DNA of 60,648 bases from Methanomethylovorans sp. (GCA_014361205.1 JACIVZ010000002.1:1-60648); one strand, 5' to 3'. Counted from the first letter of the stretch, positions 8,870 to 17,895 are shown. Notes: a model not told the origin generated them from the sequence alone. Numbers and translations: made by a program.

Positions 8870-9331
8870 TCATTCGATAAGTATTTTCTTCTTTTCCTCT
8901 ATCTCTGCCTTGGGTATGTTTATGGTAAGAACCCCATCTTCCAATTTAGCTTTAGCACCTTCTGCCATAACATCAGATGGTAAGCTGATTGTTCGTGCAA
9001 ACCTTGAAAAAGCACGTTCACGCAATACATACCCTTCCTTTTCTTCTTCTTTTTCACGGTGTGTGTTTGCATTGATGTACAGTACATTGTTCTTTATATC
9101 AATTTCTACATCTTTTTTATCCACACCGGGCATATCAGCCTTAACAACTATTTCTTTATCCTTATCCTGAATGTCTACCATAGGCGAAAGTGTATCGAAA
9201 CTCTTCATTTCACCTAAAGGCGACAATTCACTGAATAATTGACTAAGGCGATCCTGCATCCTGCTTATTTCTTCAAATGGATCCCATTTAGACATCTCTA
9301 AAGGTGTCCATCTTACAAGACCTCGTCTCAT
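8870..9331 (-). CDS. hsp20: Hsp20/alpha-crystallin small heat shock protein
   Basis: 153 aa from the ATG at 9329-9331, which is preceded by GAGGAG. A reading starting further upstream adds 17 residues that look like leader. The N-terminus is the archaeal WTPLEMSKWDPFEEISRMQDRLSQLF type. The alpha-crystallin domain covers about residues 45-150, with PMVDIQDKDKEIVVKADMPGVDKKDVEI, a GYVLRERAFSRFARTISLP segment and the closing GVLTINIPK motif (I-x-I type). It is an ATP-independent holdase. A TATA-like box lies upstream at 9403-9413, giving a leader of about 45 nt. Confidence 0.95.
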   Translation of the reverse strand: MRRGLVRWTPLEMSKWDPFEEISRMQDRLSQLFSELSPLGEMKSFDTLSPMVDIQDKDKEIVVKADMPGVDKKDVEIDIKNNVLYINANTHREKEEEKEGYVLRERAFSRFARTISLPSDVMAEGAKAKLEDGVLTINIPKAEIEEKKKILIE

Positions 9332-9402
9332 CAACACCAACTCCTCTAATTTTTGGGGTTTTATATTTCCCTCTTTCCCCAATAAAAAGATTGGTAAACT
9401 GC

Positions 9403-9413
9403 TATATAAATAT
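9403..9413 (-). promoter_or_regulatory. TATA box of hsp20
   Basis: On the minus strand the sequence reads ATATTTATATA. It lies roughly 70 bp before the hsp20 ATG and is the only strong TATA-like element between hsp20 and apgM. Confidence 0.45.
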
Positions 9414-9452
9414 AACGCATTTAAGAAATATTATTGTAGCCTTAAATATAAC

Positions 9453-10652
9453 TTAACTATAACTGTAAAGCATAATCTTTACAAGATCAGCAGCATAGAC
9501 CGTCCCAAAAGATCCTGCTTTTACATCCACTTCATTAAATGCCACAGCTTTATCAGGTTTTTGAACAGTTGTTGAATAGATTGCAAAAGGTATGGGAGTG
9601 GAAGTATGCGTTCTTAAATGTACAGGAGTCGGATGATCAGGCATGAGCAATATTGTAATGTCTTCTGCCAGATTTTTAGCACCTTGTAATATGGTTCCGA
9701 CAACCATTTCATCGAAATCCTCAACAGCCTGCATCTTAGCCTTTAGATCACCCATATGTCCTGCCTCATCAGGTGCTTCCACATGCACTACAACAAAATC
9801 GTGGTCTTTAAGAGCTTCCAGTGCATATTCTGCTTTTCCTCTGTAATTGGTATCAAGATAACCTGTTGCTCCGGGGACATCAATAACATCAAAACCAGCA
9901 TACAAACCTATCCCCTTCACCAGATCAACTGCAGAGATGATAGCACCTGTTTTTCCATATAAATCTTTAAACAGAGGGAACTCTGGAGCTCCTCCCTGAC
10001 CCCATAACCAAATGGAATTAGCAGGCTTTTTTCCTGCTAATATCCTTTTAATATTAATGGGGTGTTTTTCAAGAATTTGCATGGATGAACTAATCAATTC
10101 ACAGAGTGTCTTGCTATCTTTACCTTTTGGAAGATATTTATCCATATTCTCTCCGATTATATCATGTGGCGGGGTACATTCGGTCTCTGAACCAAGTTTG
10201 TTCTTTGTTACCAATAAGTGCCTGTAGCTGATACCTGGATAGAAACTTATACCGTTCTTACCTAACTCAGCGTTTATATTTTGTATGAGTACTTTAGCTT
10301 CTTCACTGGATATGTGACCAGCACTGTAGTCTACAATAATTCCATCATTGATAGTTATAAGATTGCAACGAAAAGCCACATCATCTGAATTCAGATTTAT
10401 ACCCATGCTTGCAGCTTCAAGAGGAGCCCTCCCTGAATAATATTTTTTAGGATCGTATCCTATAATAGACATGTTAGCAACATCACTTCCCGGATGCATA
10501 CCCTCTGGAACGGTTTGAGCCAATCCCGTTCTTCCATTAGCAGCAATGTAATCCATATTAGGTGTTTTTGCTTTCTGGAGTATAGTTTTTCCTCCAAGTT
10601 CATCAAGAGGTTCATCTGCCATACCATCTCCGATCAGTATTACATACTTCAT
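9453..10652 (-). CDS. apgM: 2,3-bisphosphoglycerate-independent phosphoglycerate mutase, archaeal type
   Basis: 399 aa from the ATG at 10650-10652, with AAGGTG upstream. The alkaline-phosphatase-superfamily metal motifs are present: [12 protein letters not shown] at the N-terminus, the phosphoserine loop [13 protein letters not shown], and the C-terminal [14 protein letters not shown] and [10 protein letters not shown] motifs. The length matches archaeal ApgM rather than the longer bacterial GpmI. It interconverts 3- and 2-phosphoglycerate in glycolysis and gluconeogenesis. It is transcribed singly, upstream of hsp20. Confidence 0.95.
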   Translation of the reverse strand: MKYVILIGDGMADEPLDELGGKTILQKAKTPNMDYIAANGRTGLAQTVPEGMHPGSDVANMSIIGYDPKKYYSGRAPLEAASMGINLNSDDVAFRCNLITINDGIIVDYSAGHISSEEAKVLIQNINAELGKNGISFYPGISYRHLLVTKNKLGSETECTPPHDIIGENMDKYLPKGKDSKTLCELISSSMQILEKHPINIKRILAGKKPANSIWLWGQGGAPEFPLFKDLYGKTGAIISAVDLVKGIGLYAGFDVIDVPGATGYLDTNYRGKAEYALEALKDHDFVVVHVEAPDEAGHMGDLKAKMQAVEDFDEMVVGTILQGAKNLAEDITILLMPDHPTPVHLRTHTSTPIPFAIYSTTVQKPDKAVAFNEVDVKAGSFGTVYAADLVKIMLYSYS

Positions 10653-10739
10653 GATATACACCTTGGGTTTTTAAAACCGACAAACTAATCAACTAATAGA
10701 AGAAACAAGCATGCAATTCATCTAAATGCTTTAACTTGT

Positions 10740-10801
10740 ATGAGATTAAGTGGTTTCTATGGGATATATAATGAGATTAAGTGGTTTCTATGGGATATAT
10801 A
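10740..10801. repeat. Perfect 31-bp tandem duplication over a start codon
   Basis: Two identical 31-bp copies (10740-10770 and 10771-10801) sit head to tail across the start of the next gene. The ATG used by the gene (10790) is in copy 2. Copy 1 contains the same ATG in another frame. The GGATATATAA at the copy junction (10761-10770) lies about 20-30 bp before the used ATG, where an archaeal TATA box would be for a leaderless transcript. Confidence 0.9.
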
Positions 10802-11758
10802 CGTTTTGTGTTTATTTATACAATTATATTGATGGGCCTGTTATCTTCACCAGTGTGCAGTTCACCTGAAGAGAAAACAATTATATATTACTCTAAGAAC
10901 ACTCTGACTGTAGGCGATGTGGCATATATAGAGCAAGGATATTCATTTCAGCTTATAGATTTCAATAAAAAATCAGGAGACATACTGTTAAAAGTGTATT
11001 ACAAAGGCGAAGAGATAGACGGAGAAGATTTTTTAGGAAACAAAAACAAGCCCGTTGAATATATAAAAACTATAGAACAAAAAGACGATGAAGAAACCGA
11101 TTATGTTATATTCAGGATCAGACCCATAGATTTTAACGAAAAAGATAAAGTAACATATGTAGAAGTGGAAATAGAACAATTTCTTGACCCATTACAGGAC
11201 GATAAGGACTTCCTTATGTTAGATACTTCAAAGGCTGTTAAAAGAGGAGAGACTCTTTTCCTTGAGGAAAATTACACTCTTGAAGCAATTGGTTTTGAGG
11301 ATGATTCTGTAATACTTGAACTTAGCAAAGACGGTAAACCACTGAAAGAAGAAGAACTTGAAATTGGGGATATATTTAGTTATTACAAAGAGATGGGGAA
11401 CAATTCAAGAACTATATTCATAGCAAGAGTAAGTAAATTTTTTGAATCTTCAGATAGTTCTACAGTTATCCTAAAAGATGTTACTCAGAGATCAGATCTC
11501 GAAGAAAACAAAGAAGGAAACCTGATACAAAATTTAACCGATGAAAATCAACAATTAATGGCAATACCTGATAATATCAATAATATTACAGGAGATACAA
11601 GTAACCAAATTGCAACAGATAATTCACAGAATTCCACGCTGTTAAACATAGGTGGAGAGAATAAGAGCAACTATAAAAATGTGGACACAGATAGTTTTAT
11701 GCCGATATTGTTCTTAGTAATCATAACGATGGGAATTGCTATTCTAAAATTCAGCTGA
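10790..11758 (+). CDS. S-layer-related membrane-anchored protein
   Basis: 322 aa from the ATG at 10790. An N-terminal signal sequence (FVFIYTIILMGLLSSPVCS) and a single C-terminal membrane anchor (MPILFLVIITMGIAILKF) bracket an acidic outer domain. Two halves repeat the pattern 'xxVGDVAYIEQGYSFQLIDF' and 'VKRGETLFLEENYTLEAIGF'. These resemble halves of the Methanosarcinales S-layer duplication domain (the DUF1608 type seen in the main S-layer protein). A Ser/Asn-rich stalk with several N-glycosylation sequons (about 240-295) precedes the anchor. It is probably a surface-attached accessory protein. The exact role is unknown. Confidence 0.7.
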   Translation: MGYIRFVFIYTIILMGLLSSPVCSSPEEKTIIYYSKNTLTVGDVAYIEQGYSFQLIDFNKKSGDILLKVYYKGEEIDGEDFLGNKNKPVEYIKTIEQKDDEETDYVIFRIRPIDFNEKDKVTYVEVEIEQFLDPLQDDKDFLMLDTSKAVKRGETLFLEENYTLEAIGFEDDSVILELSKDGKPLKEEELEIGDIFSYYKEMGNNSRTIFIARVSKFFESSDSSTVILKDVTQRSDLEENKEGNLIQNLTDENQQLMAIPDNINNITGDTSNQIATDNSQNSTLLNIGGENKSNYKNVDTDSFMPILFLVIITMGIAILKFS

Positions 11759-11891
11759 TATCTAATACATGAGAGCTAATATATATTAAATATTCATTAT
11801 ATTAGTATTGGTTTGAATGAATTCATAATCTTTATATTAAACCATCTTCTTTATAGTGCAATCCATAATCCGCAGAAAATGTGATATGAAT

Positions 11892-13283
11892 ATGAGAATC
11901 GTAATGAAATTTGGTGGCACTTCGGTAGCAAATGGAGAAAAAATCCGGCATGTTGCTACACTTCTTAAAGGCTTCCATGAAAAAGGTGATGAGCTCATTG
12001 CAGTGACATCTGCACTTGGTGGTGTCACAGATGGTCTTATGAACACAGCAAAGGATGTGGCAAAGAACGGAAAAATCTCTCAGGTCAAAGAATTCATAGC
12101 AGACATTACCAAAAAACATTATGATGCTATACATGCAGCAATAGATGACGAAGACATTGTATCTGAAACTATAGAGACCATAGATCTGAGGTTAGATGAA
12201 CTGGAAAAAGCCTTGATAGGAATATGTTATCTCGGAGAACTTACTCCACGTTCAATAGATTATATTTCTTCTTACGGAGAGAGGTTAGCCGCACCAATCG
12301 TAAGTGGTTCTATTAGATCTTTAGGAATGGAATCTAAATGGTTCACTGGGGGAGAGGCAGGAATAATCACAGATGATAACTATGGAAATGCGCGTCCACT
12401 TGAAAAAAGCTATGATCTTATAAAGGAACGATTGTCTCCTCTGCTTAACAGTTCAATAATAACTGTTGTTACTGGTTTCATTGCAGAGAATGAAACCGGA
12501 ATAATTACAACCCTGGGCAGAAGCGGTTCTGACTTCTCGGCTTCAATCATTGGCGCAGCTGTTCAGGCAGATGAAATATGGTTATGGAAAGAAGTTCATG
12601 GAATAATGACCTCCGACCCAAAAATTGTACCCGAAGCAAAACCTCTTACCCAGATCTCATATATTGAGGCTATGGAACTCTCATATTTTGGCGCAAAGGT
12701 TCTACATCCACGTACAATAGAACCAGCCATAAAGCACAGAATACCGGTAAGGGTAAAAAATACTTTTGAACCTTCATTTGAAGGTACCCTTATAGTTGCT
12801 GACCAGGTTCCAAGTCAAGATGTAGTAAAAGCTGTAACCCTCATTAAGAATGTTGCACTGATAAACATCTGTGGTGCAGGCATGATGGGTACAATTGGTA
12901 CAGCAGCCAGAGTTTTCACTAGCCTTGCAAAAGTGGGTGTGAACATAATAATGATAAGTCAGGGTTCTTCTGAATCAAATATGTCAATTGTAATCGATGA
13001 AGAACAACTGGAAACTGCAGTCAATGCAGTACGCTCTGAATTTAATCGAAATGTAGTGGGAGATGTTGTTTATGACAGAGATATCTGCGTAATAGCTGTA
13101 GTAGGTGCAGGAATGGACGGTACACCTGGAGTCTCCGGCAGAGTATTCAGCACATTAGGAAGAGAAAAAATAAATGTTATAATGATCAGCCAAGGTTCAT
13201 CACAGCACAATATATCCTTTGTTGTAAGTTCAAAAGATGCTATTAATGCAGTAAGGGCATTGCATCGTGAATTCAGTAATTAA
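11892..13283 (+). CDS. lysC: Aspartate kinase
   Basis: 463 aa from the ATG at 11892, with GTGAT a few bases upstream. A GTG at 11856 is possible but adds unconserved residues. It starts with the MKFGGTSVANGEKI nucleotide-binding motif. The kinase domain runs to about residue 290, with TTLGRSGSDFSAS and MTSDPKIVPEAKP. Two tandem ACT domains follow (VALINICGAGMMGTIGTAARVF and VCVIAVVGAGMDGTPGVSGRVF), typical of feedback-regulated enzymes. It makes aspartyl-4-phosphate for the Thr/Met/Lys pathway. purM follows after 15 bp and is probably cotranscribed. The gene symbol is by family rather than by known locus. Confidence 0.93.
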   Translation: MRIVMKFGGTSVANGEKIRHVATLLKGFHEKGDELIAVTSALGGVTDGLMNTAKDVAKNGKISQVKEFIADITKKHYDAIHAAIDDEDIVSETIETIDLRLDELEKALIGICYLGELTPRSIDYISSYGERLAAPIVSGSIRSLGMESKWFTGGEAGIITDDNYGNARPLEKSYDLIKERLSPLLNSSIITVVTGFIAENETGIITTLGRSGSDFSASIIGAAVQADEIWLWKEVHGIMTSDPKIVPEAKPLTQISYIEAMELSYFGAKVLHPRTIEPAIKHRIPVRVKNTFEPSFEGTLIVADQVPSQDVVKAVTLIKNVALINICGAGMMGTIGTAARVFTSLAKVGVNIIMISQGSSESNMSIVIDEEQLETAVNAVRSEFNRNVVGDVVYDRDICVIAVVGAGMDGTPGVSGRVFSTLGREKINVIMISQGSSQHNISFVVSSKDAINAVRALHREFSN

Positions 13284-13298
13284 TGACAGGTGTTGTCA

Positions 13299-14300
13299 AT
13301 GAATAAAAAGCATCTTACATATGCAGAATCTGGTGTGGATATCATAAAGGAAGAAAGCACAATTAGGGCTCTCACCAGTAAAATAACCTATGCTCGTAAA
13401 GGTCTGGGTGCTCCACTGACAAATATAGGGCATTATGCAGGTCTTCTGGACTTTGGAGAATATGCTCTTGCAATGACTACAGATGGCGTTGGTTCTAAAG
13501 TCCTTATTGCTAGTGCATTAAGAAAATGGAATACGATTGGTATAGACTGCATTGCCATGAATGTTAATGATATACTGGCTATTGGTGCTGAACCTATAGC
13601 TTTTGTTGATTATCTTGCTCTGGAAAAACATGATGAAGAATTTGCAAATCAGATAGGAGAAGGATTAAGAAAAGGAGCAGAGTTATCCCGAATTTCCATT
13701 GTTGGAGGGGAGACTGCTACTCTTCCAGATATCATAAAAGGTTTCGACTTAGCGGGTACATGCCTTGGAATTGTAAAAAAAGATAAAATAATCACTGGTG
13801 AAAAAATACAGCTCGGCGATGTACTAGTAGGTATACCCAGCAGTGGAGTGCATAGCAATGGTTATTCCTTAGTGCGCAAGATAGTTGAAGAATCTGGATA
13901 TTCGTATAATGATCCTTTTCCATACAACAGTTCTAAGAGTATTGGAGAAGAGTTACTTGTTCCCACCAGGATCTATATGGAAGTACTTGATGTGATTAAA
14001 CATTGTAATGTACATGGTTTAGCCCACATCACAGGAAGTGGCTTACTGAAACTTCAAAGGATTACTAAACTTGGATTTGAGATTTCAGATCCAATTGAAC
14101 CTAACGATATTTTTAAATTCCTGCAGCAAGAAGGTAATGTTGATGAACTGGAAATGTACCAGACATTCAATATGGGAATGGGCTTTGTGATAGTTCTGCC
14201 ACAAGAAGATGTTCAAAAAGCTGTTGAGATAACAGGTGGCAAAGTAGTGGGCAGGATAACAAATTCCGGTATAAAAGTAAAGGAACTCATGATAGCGTGA
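13299..14300 (+). CDS. purM: Phosphoribosylformylglycinamidine cyclo-ligase
   Basis: 333 aa from the ATG at 13299, with AGGTG seven bases upstream. The N-terminal YAESGVDI motif, the MTTDGVGSKVLIA segment, the AMNVNDILAIGAEPIAFVDYLA motif and GLAHITGSGLLKL are the PurM signatures. It is an ATP-grasp-like (PurM-fold) enzyme that closes the imidazole ring to form AIR in purine synthesis. It lies between aspartate kinase and an unknown 93-aa gene with nine-base spacing, suggesting one mRNA. Confidence 0.95.
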   Translation: MNKKHLTYAESGVDIIKEESTIRALTSKITYARKGLGAPLTNIGHYAGLLDFGEYALAMTTDGVGSKVLIASALRKWNTIGIDCIAMNVNDILAIGAEPIAFVDYLALEKHDEEFANQIGEGLRKGAELSRISIVGGETATLPDIIKGFDLAGTCLGIVKKDKIITGEKIQLGDVLVGIPSSGVHSNGYSLVRKIVEESGYSYNDPFPYNSSKSIGEELLVPTRIYMEVLDVIKHCNVHGLAHITGSGLLKLQRITKLGFEISDPIEPNDIFKFLQQEGNVDELEMYQTFNMGMGFVIVLPQEDVQKAVEITGGKVVGRITNSGIKVKELMIA

Positions 14301-14309
14301 AGTGGTAAC

Positions 14310-14591
14310 ATGTCGAGATCATGTACAAAAAACATACCGTATGAGATCCTGATTAGTGGGATTACACCTGCACAGAGTGAAAAATACATAAAGGAGAACT
14401 CTGACAGAGTGTTTCATGTACCAGGTGGATACAATATAAGAGGTATGAAACTTATCGGATCAGATAAGATTCCGGTAGGTGTAAAAGGTAAAGATCTACT
14501 ATTTCAGTTTATAAAACCCTGTTTTGGTGTGTTTGTGCTTAAGATTACAGATGCACAGGATGAAATCGACAAGTTACAAACAGATTTCTGA
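14310..14591 (+). CDS. Small conserved-looking protein of unknown function
   Basis: 93 aa, soluble and without signal peptide. I do not recognise a family. Features: a basic N-terminus, FHVPGGYNIRGMKLIG in the middle, and two separated cysteines (one near the N-terminus and one in KPCFGVFVL). It starts nine bases after purM, and its reading frame is clean with codon use like its neighbours, so it is probably a real gene of the same operon. It could be a small nucleotide- or metal-linked accessory protein, but nothing in the sequence proves that. Confidence 0.6.
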   Translation: MSRSCTKNIPYEILISGITPAQSEKYIKENSDRVFHVPGGYNIRGMKLIGSDKIPVGVKGKDLLFQFIKPCFGVFVLKITDAQDEIDKLQTDF

Positions 14592-14596
14592 GACGA

Positions 14597-15163
14597 TCAG
14601 ATCTTGCAGCTTGAAGACATTTCAAGTACACATTGCAGGAATTCTTTTGGGGGAAATTCATGAATGGAACTGGCAATGACCTTTCCCTTACCTATATTTT
14701 TTATAATCATCAATGGCTTGTTTTGTGTATCTCTTAGCACAATTCTTGCATCTGTATCCAAGAAATAGCCATCATATTCCACTTCCCTGGTATGCCATTG
14801 AGTCACACACATATCTTCATGACCTTCCACCCTCTGCACTGGTCCAGAACCTTGTTCCTGCACGTATTTCAGATGAAAGGGAAGCCATTCATAATCATAT
14901 TCCGGCACCATGGGCCCAAATATAACAAGTGTACCTCCTTTTTTTACGAAGTTTTCTATCTTATGCTTGTTTTTAACTAAACTTTTTACAGTTGAAGAAT
15001 ATGCATTATTGGCAAAACCAGTTGGTATAATAAGACACTTGCATGGAGGCAGGTAAGGAGTACCTATAGATTCGGCTGATACTCTTTGACATTCAATATG
15101 GTACTCTAAAAATAACTTTTCAAACAGCAAAGGTTTTTCCCAGACAAGCATCACATCTGTCAT
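14597..15163 (-). CDS. Glutamine-amidotransferase-like (flavodoxin-like fold) protein, unknown function
   Basis: 188 aa. The order of elements suggests a class I glutamine amidotransferase-like/ThuA-like alpha/beta fold: TDVMLVWEKPLLFEKLF, CKCLIIPTGFAN, VKKGGTLVIFGP near residue 75-85, and a closing IIKNIGKGKVIASSIHEFPP. The catalytic Cys of true amidotransferases is not obvious at the expected elbow, so activity is doubtful. It is convergent with the 93-aa gene (five bases between stops) and divergent from the 353-aa gene. Confidence 0.55.
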   Translation of the reverse strand: MTDVMLVWEKPLLFEKLFLEYHIECQRVSAESIGTPYLPPCKCLIIPTGFANNAYSSTVKSLVKNKHKIENFVKKGGTLVIFGPMVPEYDYEWLPFHLKYVQEQGSGPVQRVEGHEDMCVTQWHTREVEYDGYFLDTDARIVLRDTQNKPLMIIKNIGKGKVIASSIHEFPPKEFLQCVLEMSSSCKI

Positions 15164-15209
15164 GAAAACATGATTGATACATTCTCATATTAAGCTTTTG
15201 GAGATAGGG

Positions 15210-15220
15210 TCATATTTAAA
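15210..15220 (+). promoter_or_regulatory. TATA-like box upstream of the 353-aa gene
   Basis: CATATTTAAATATC lies about 140-150 bp before the gene. It predicts a start of transcription near 15240 and a leader of over 100 nt containing two hairpins. Confidence 0.4.
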
Positions 15221-15287
15221 TATCAGGATAGATACAAATCTTCTAATAGGGATAATATTTTAACCCAATAGAACCTCTCATGTAAGC

Positions 15288-15328
15288 GGGTGGGGGAGTG
15301 GGCTCACCCAAAGTGCTTTCACTTTTTT
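15288..15328 (+). terminator. Tandem hairpins with U-tract in a leader
   Basis: GGGTG (15288-15292) pairs with CACCC (15305-15309) around a G-rich loop. It is followed at once by AAAGTG-CTTT-CACTTT (15310-15325) and three further T residues. The second hairpin with its T-run looks like an intrinsic terminator, yet it sits only 25-40 bp before a start codon, so it may be an attenuator or a leader structure. Confidence 0.5.
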
Positions 15329-15350
15329 ATGGATTTGTCCAGAATTAACG

Positions 15351-16412
15351 ATGGAGATGCATTCTATGGCAGGGTACAGACAGATACAGTGTATTGATCA
15401 ATCAGGTTTTGGAATTGAAGCTTTCAGGATGGTCATACCCGAAGACTGGACATGTTATGGTGGGATTACGTGGGTAAATGACCTGCATATGCCTGCATAT
15501 ATAAAGTTTGCAGTGGTAAGCCCTGATGGGCTGATGGCATTTGAGGGGTTTCCTATTCTGAAGTTTATGTGGTCAAACAACCCTATGGCAGTAATAAATC
15601 AGCAGTTCTGGCAGACTCAGAGTACAAAGGTTGTAGCACCTATGTTACCTGATGAAGCTCTGCTCAAATATATTATATCTCCCTTCAGGCAAAAGATGCA
15701 GCCTTACAGGATAGTTTTCAAAGGTCAGGTATCTCCTAACGATCCAATGGTTGCAGATCCCTCTGCTCCACCAATATCATCATCTGTGCAAATCAGATTT
15801 GGAAAGGTGAGAATATCCTATGAAATTGCAAAGAATCTGATTGAAGAAGAGTTCTATGCGGGTGTTTCATACGAACAGGTACCAACTATGACAGGAGATT
15901 TTATCCTTTGGCAGATGCAAACAGGTTCTATCCGTGCTCCTCAAGGACATCTTGATGAGAATATGCCACTATTCCGGACAATGAAGGCTTCTATTCGGCC
16001 AAATGAAACATGGGTACAGCAGTTGACTGACCTTATAACAGGATCGTATCAGCGGCAGACAGCATATATCCGCCAGATAGGCATCTTTTCCAAACAATAC
16101 AGCCAGATGCAGGATCAATTGAGGGAGCAGAGAATGCGTAGCTGGGAAGAGGCGAACAGACAGTTCGAGGCTGAGAGGGCAGCATATAATGTGCAGGTTG
16201 ATAAAGAGACTCCTTCTGAAAGGTTCAGCCGTGAAGCAATCCTTGGTCTTGAAAGACGCTGGGATCCATACGAAGAAAAGGAGATAGACGTGGAAGGCGG
16301 ACATGTAGATGTCTGGACAAATGCTCTGGGTGACAGGATACTCTCTGACAGTTACAATTACAACCCTAATGAGCATCTCATGGGTAACTGGAAGAGAATG
16401 GAACCATTATAA
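15351..16412 (+). CDS. Conserved-type protein of unknown function (353 aa)
   Basis: No signal peptide or membrane segment; I do not recognise the family. The N-terminal half (about 1-200) is beta-rich and aromatic (FGIEAFRMVIPEDWTCYGGITW, AFEGFPILKFMW). The middle (about 215-290) is helical and Gln/Arg/Glu-rich (QYSQMQDQLREQRMRSWEEANRQFEAERAAY), a probable coiled coil. The end (VDVWTNALGDRILSDSYNYNPNE) is again beta-like. The start may be ATG 15351, or ATG 15366, which has GGAG nine bases upstream. It is monocistronic and convergent with mtrH, behind a structured leader. Confidence 0.6.
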   Translation: MEMHSMAGYRQIQCIDQSGFGIEAFRMVIPEDWTCYGGITWVNDLHMPAYIKFAVVSPDGLMAFEGFPILKFMWSNNPMAVINQQFWQTQSTKVVAPMLPDEALLKYIISPFRQKMQPYRIVFKGQVSPNDPMVADPSAPPISSSVQIRFGKVRISYEIAKNLIEEEFYAGVSYEQVPTMTGDFILWQMQTGSIRAPQGHLDENMPLFRTMKASIRPNETWVQQLTDLITGSYQRQTAYIRQIGIFSKQYSQMQDQLREQRMRSWEEANRQFEAERAAYNVQVDKETPSERFSREAILGLERRWDPYEEKEIDVEGGHVDVWTNALGDRILSDSYNYNPNEHLMGNWKRMEPL

Positions 16413-16449
16413 ACAGATTGATAAGGAATGATCAATTAAAAAAGGATGA

Positions 16450-16473
16450 AAACTGGTATAATCATACCAGTTT
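16450..16473. terminator. Bidirectional terminator overlapping the mtrH stop
   Basis: AAACTGGTAT and ATACCAGTTT form a perfect 10-bp stem with the four-base loop AATC. It lies between the 353-aa gene and mtrH, which face each other, and the mtrH stop codon (16462-16464) falls inside the hairpin. Confidence 0.75.
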
Positions 16474-17418
16474 GAATATGGGGTGGTTGGGGTCCTTTAC
16501 CTCAAGACCGAGTTCTTTTGCTGTCTCTGCAAGCATGATGTCTACCATAGCAGTTGCAGGGAATACTTTATCTGTGTTCTCAATAGGTCCGAATAACTGG
16601 AAGTTTGAACCAAGCACCTGTGGCACAAGGTTTGTGCCGATATCAGCTGGCATATAGATGGCCTGCTTCTCTTCTTTTGTCTCGAACTTCTTCTTGTAGT
16701 TCTTCATCCAGTCCCATGCAGATGCCATGTTATGATAACCGCCACCCACGGGCAATCCGAGATGTCCTTTGATTGCAAGAACTGCTCTCATAGAAGCACC
16801 AGAACCTGCACCCAGTGGGGTTGCTGCTACATCGATTAAAGGTTTTGTAATTCCACATTCCTTTGCAATTTCAAGCATCCCTTTTGATTGACCTGTACCA
16901 CCAGTCTCAAGGATCTCAAGCTTTCCTTTCACGCTTGGATCTGTTGCATTGAAGGCAAGGACAATAGAACAGGTGATATCACTATCCATTACTGCTTCTA
17001 TTTCATCTGGCTGAATACTCGCATTGATAGAGTTGTATATAGCTCTGTCAGCTACCCCGATTTCCGTAACATGCCTTGCAGCAGCTGCACGAACTTCACC
17101 TGCTGAGGAATCTATAAGGAAGGGGGTAGTGTCATCGAGCTCAACAAACCAGTCAATATATCTTTTAATTGCCTCTGGGGTCTCTCCCACAATCTGATTA
17201 ACATAGGGATTCCCTGTTGTTGCACCCATTTCTTGAATGTTATGCCATAGTGCCTCTGCAGCTGCCTTATCAAATATACCTTTATCTTCATCAGAAACTA
17301 TTTTGTGTCTTGCATAAAACATTGTACCAACAAGTACTGTGGGGTATTCTCCGGGTTGGCCACCGAACTTGACGTTACCTACCTCGTATACCTCTTGCTT
17401 TTTATCAAATCTGAACAT
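16462..17418 (-). CDS. mtrH: Tetrahydromethanopterin S-methyltransferase subunit H
   Basis: 318 aa, soluble and TIM-barrel-like. The start MFRFDKKQEVYEVGNVKFGGQPGEYPTVLVG is typical. It contains FLIDSSAGEVRAAAARHV and the glycine-rich MLEIAKECGITKPLIDVAATPLGAGSGAS segment. MtrH transfers the methyl group from methyl-H4MPT/H4SPT to the corrinoid held by MtrA. It is the last gene of the mtr operon, 12 bp after mtrG, with GAGGTG upstream. Confidence 0.97.
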   Translation of the reverse strand: MFRFDKKQEVYEVGNVKFGGQPGEYPTVLVGTMFYARHKIVSDEDKGIFDKAAAEALWHNIQEMGATTGNPYVNQIVGETPEAIKRYIDWFVELDDTTPFLIDSSAGEVRAAAARHVTEIGVADRAIYNSINASIQPDEIEAVMDSDITCSIVLAFNATDPSVKGKLEILETGGTGQSKGMLEIAKECGITKPLIDVAATPLGAGSGASMRAVLAIKGHLGLPVGGGYHNMASAWDWMKNYKKKFETKEEKQAIYMPADIGTNLVPQVLGSNFQLFGPIENTDKVFPATAMVDIMLAETAKELGLEVKDPNHPIFKLV

Positions 17419-17430
17419 TTGTACACCTCT

Positions 17431-17661
17431 TTATCCAAATAACCACGGTTTAATTGACAGGTAAACAAGGAATATTAGGATGCCTGCAACAGCTCCATAA
17501 AGTATTCCAATATCCCTTCCAACTTTTTTGCCTATCCTCTGTGCCACTTCGCTATGGACGAACTCTATTTTTTCGTCGATCTTATTAAGCCTCGCAATCA
17601 CTTCAGCGAAATCCGCAGGATCTGTGACCACGCTTGGTACTCTATCGCTTCTGTCGGTCAT
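17431..17661 (-). CDS. mtrG: Tetrahydromethanopterin S-methyltransferase subunit G
   Basis: 76 aa. A cytoplasmic helical N-terminal part (VIARLNKIDEKIEFVHSEVAQRIG) is followed by a single C-terminal membrane helix (IGILYGAVAGILIFLVYLSI), as in known MtrG. The start codon overlaps the mtrF stop by one base (TAATG), so translation is coupled. It is a small structural subunit of the membrane complex. Confidence 0.95.
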   Translation of the reverse strand: MTDRSDRVPSVVTDPADFAEVIARLNKIDEKIEFVHSEVAQRIGKKVGRDIGILYGAVAGILIFLVYLSIKPWLFG

Positions 17662-17894
17662 TAGTAAATCACCTGCCAGATGATCAATGGAAGAATTACC
17701 GCCATAAGTATAACAAACACAAAACCTGCTGCAAAACCAATAATTCCTGTTGAGCTCACTCCAGAATCAAGCTTCTGGTTTCTTGCTATAAGTTGTGCAC
17801 GATACCTAATGTCGGCTACTACGTTATCTATAGGTCCCATTTGAGGTTCAATAACCATAGGGACTCCCTTTCCATATTCAATCTCCTCAGCCAT
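17661..17894 (-). CDS. mtrF: Tetrahydromethanopterin S-methyltransferase subunit F
   Basis: 77 aa from the ATG at 17892-17894, which has GGAGGAAACTAAA before it. A longer reading into mtrA is not needed. The N-terminus ([39 protein letters not shown]) resembles the MtrA/MtrF homologous tail. One C-terminal membrane helix ([23 protein letters not shown]) follows. It starts one base after the mtrA stop. Confidence 0.94.
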   Translation of the reverse strand: MAEEIEYGKGVPMVIEPQMGPIDNVVADIRYRAQLIARNQKLDSGVSSTGIIGFAAGFVFVILMAVILPLIIWQVIY

Positions 17895-17895
17895 T

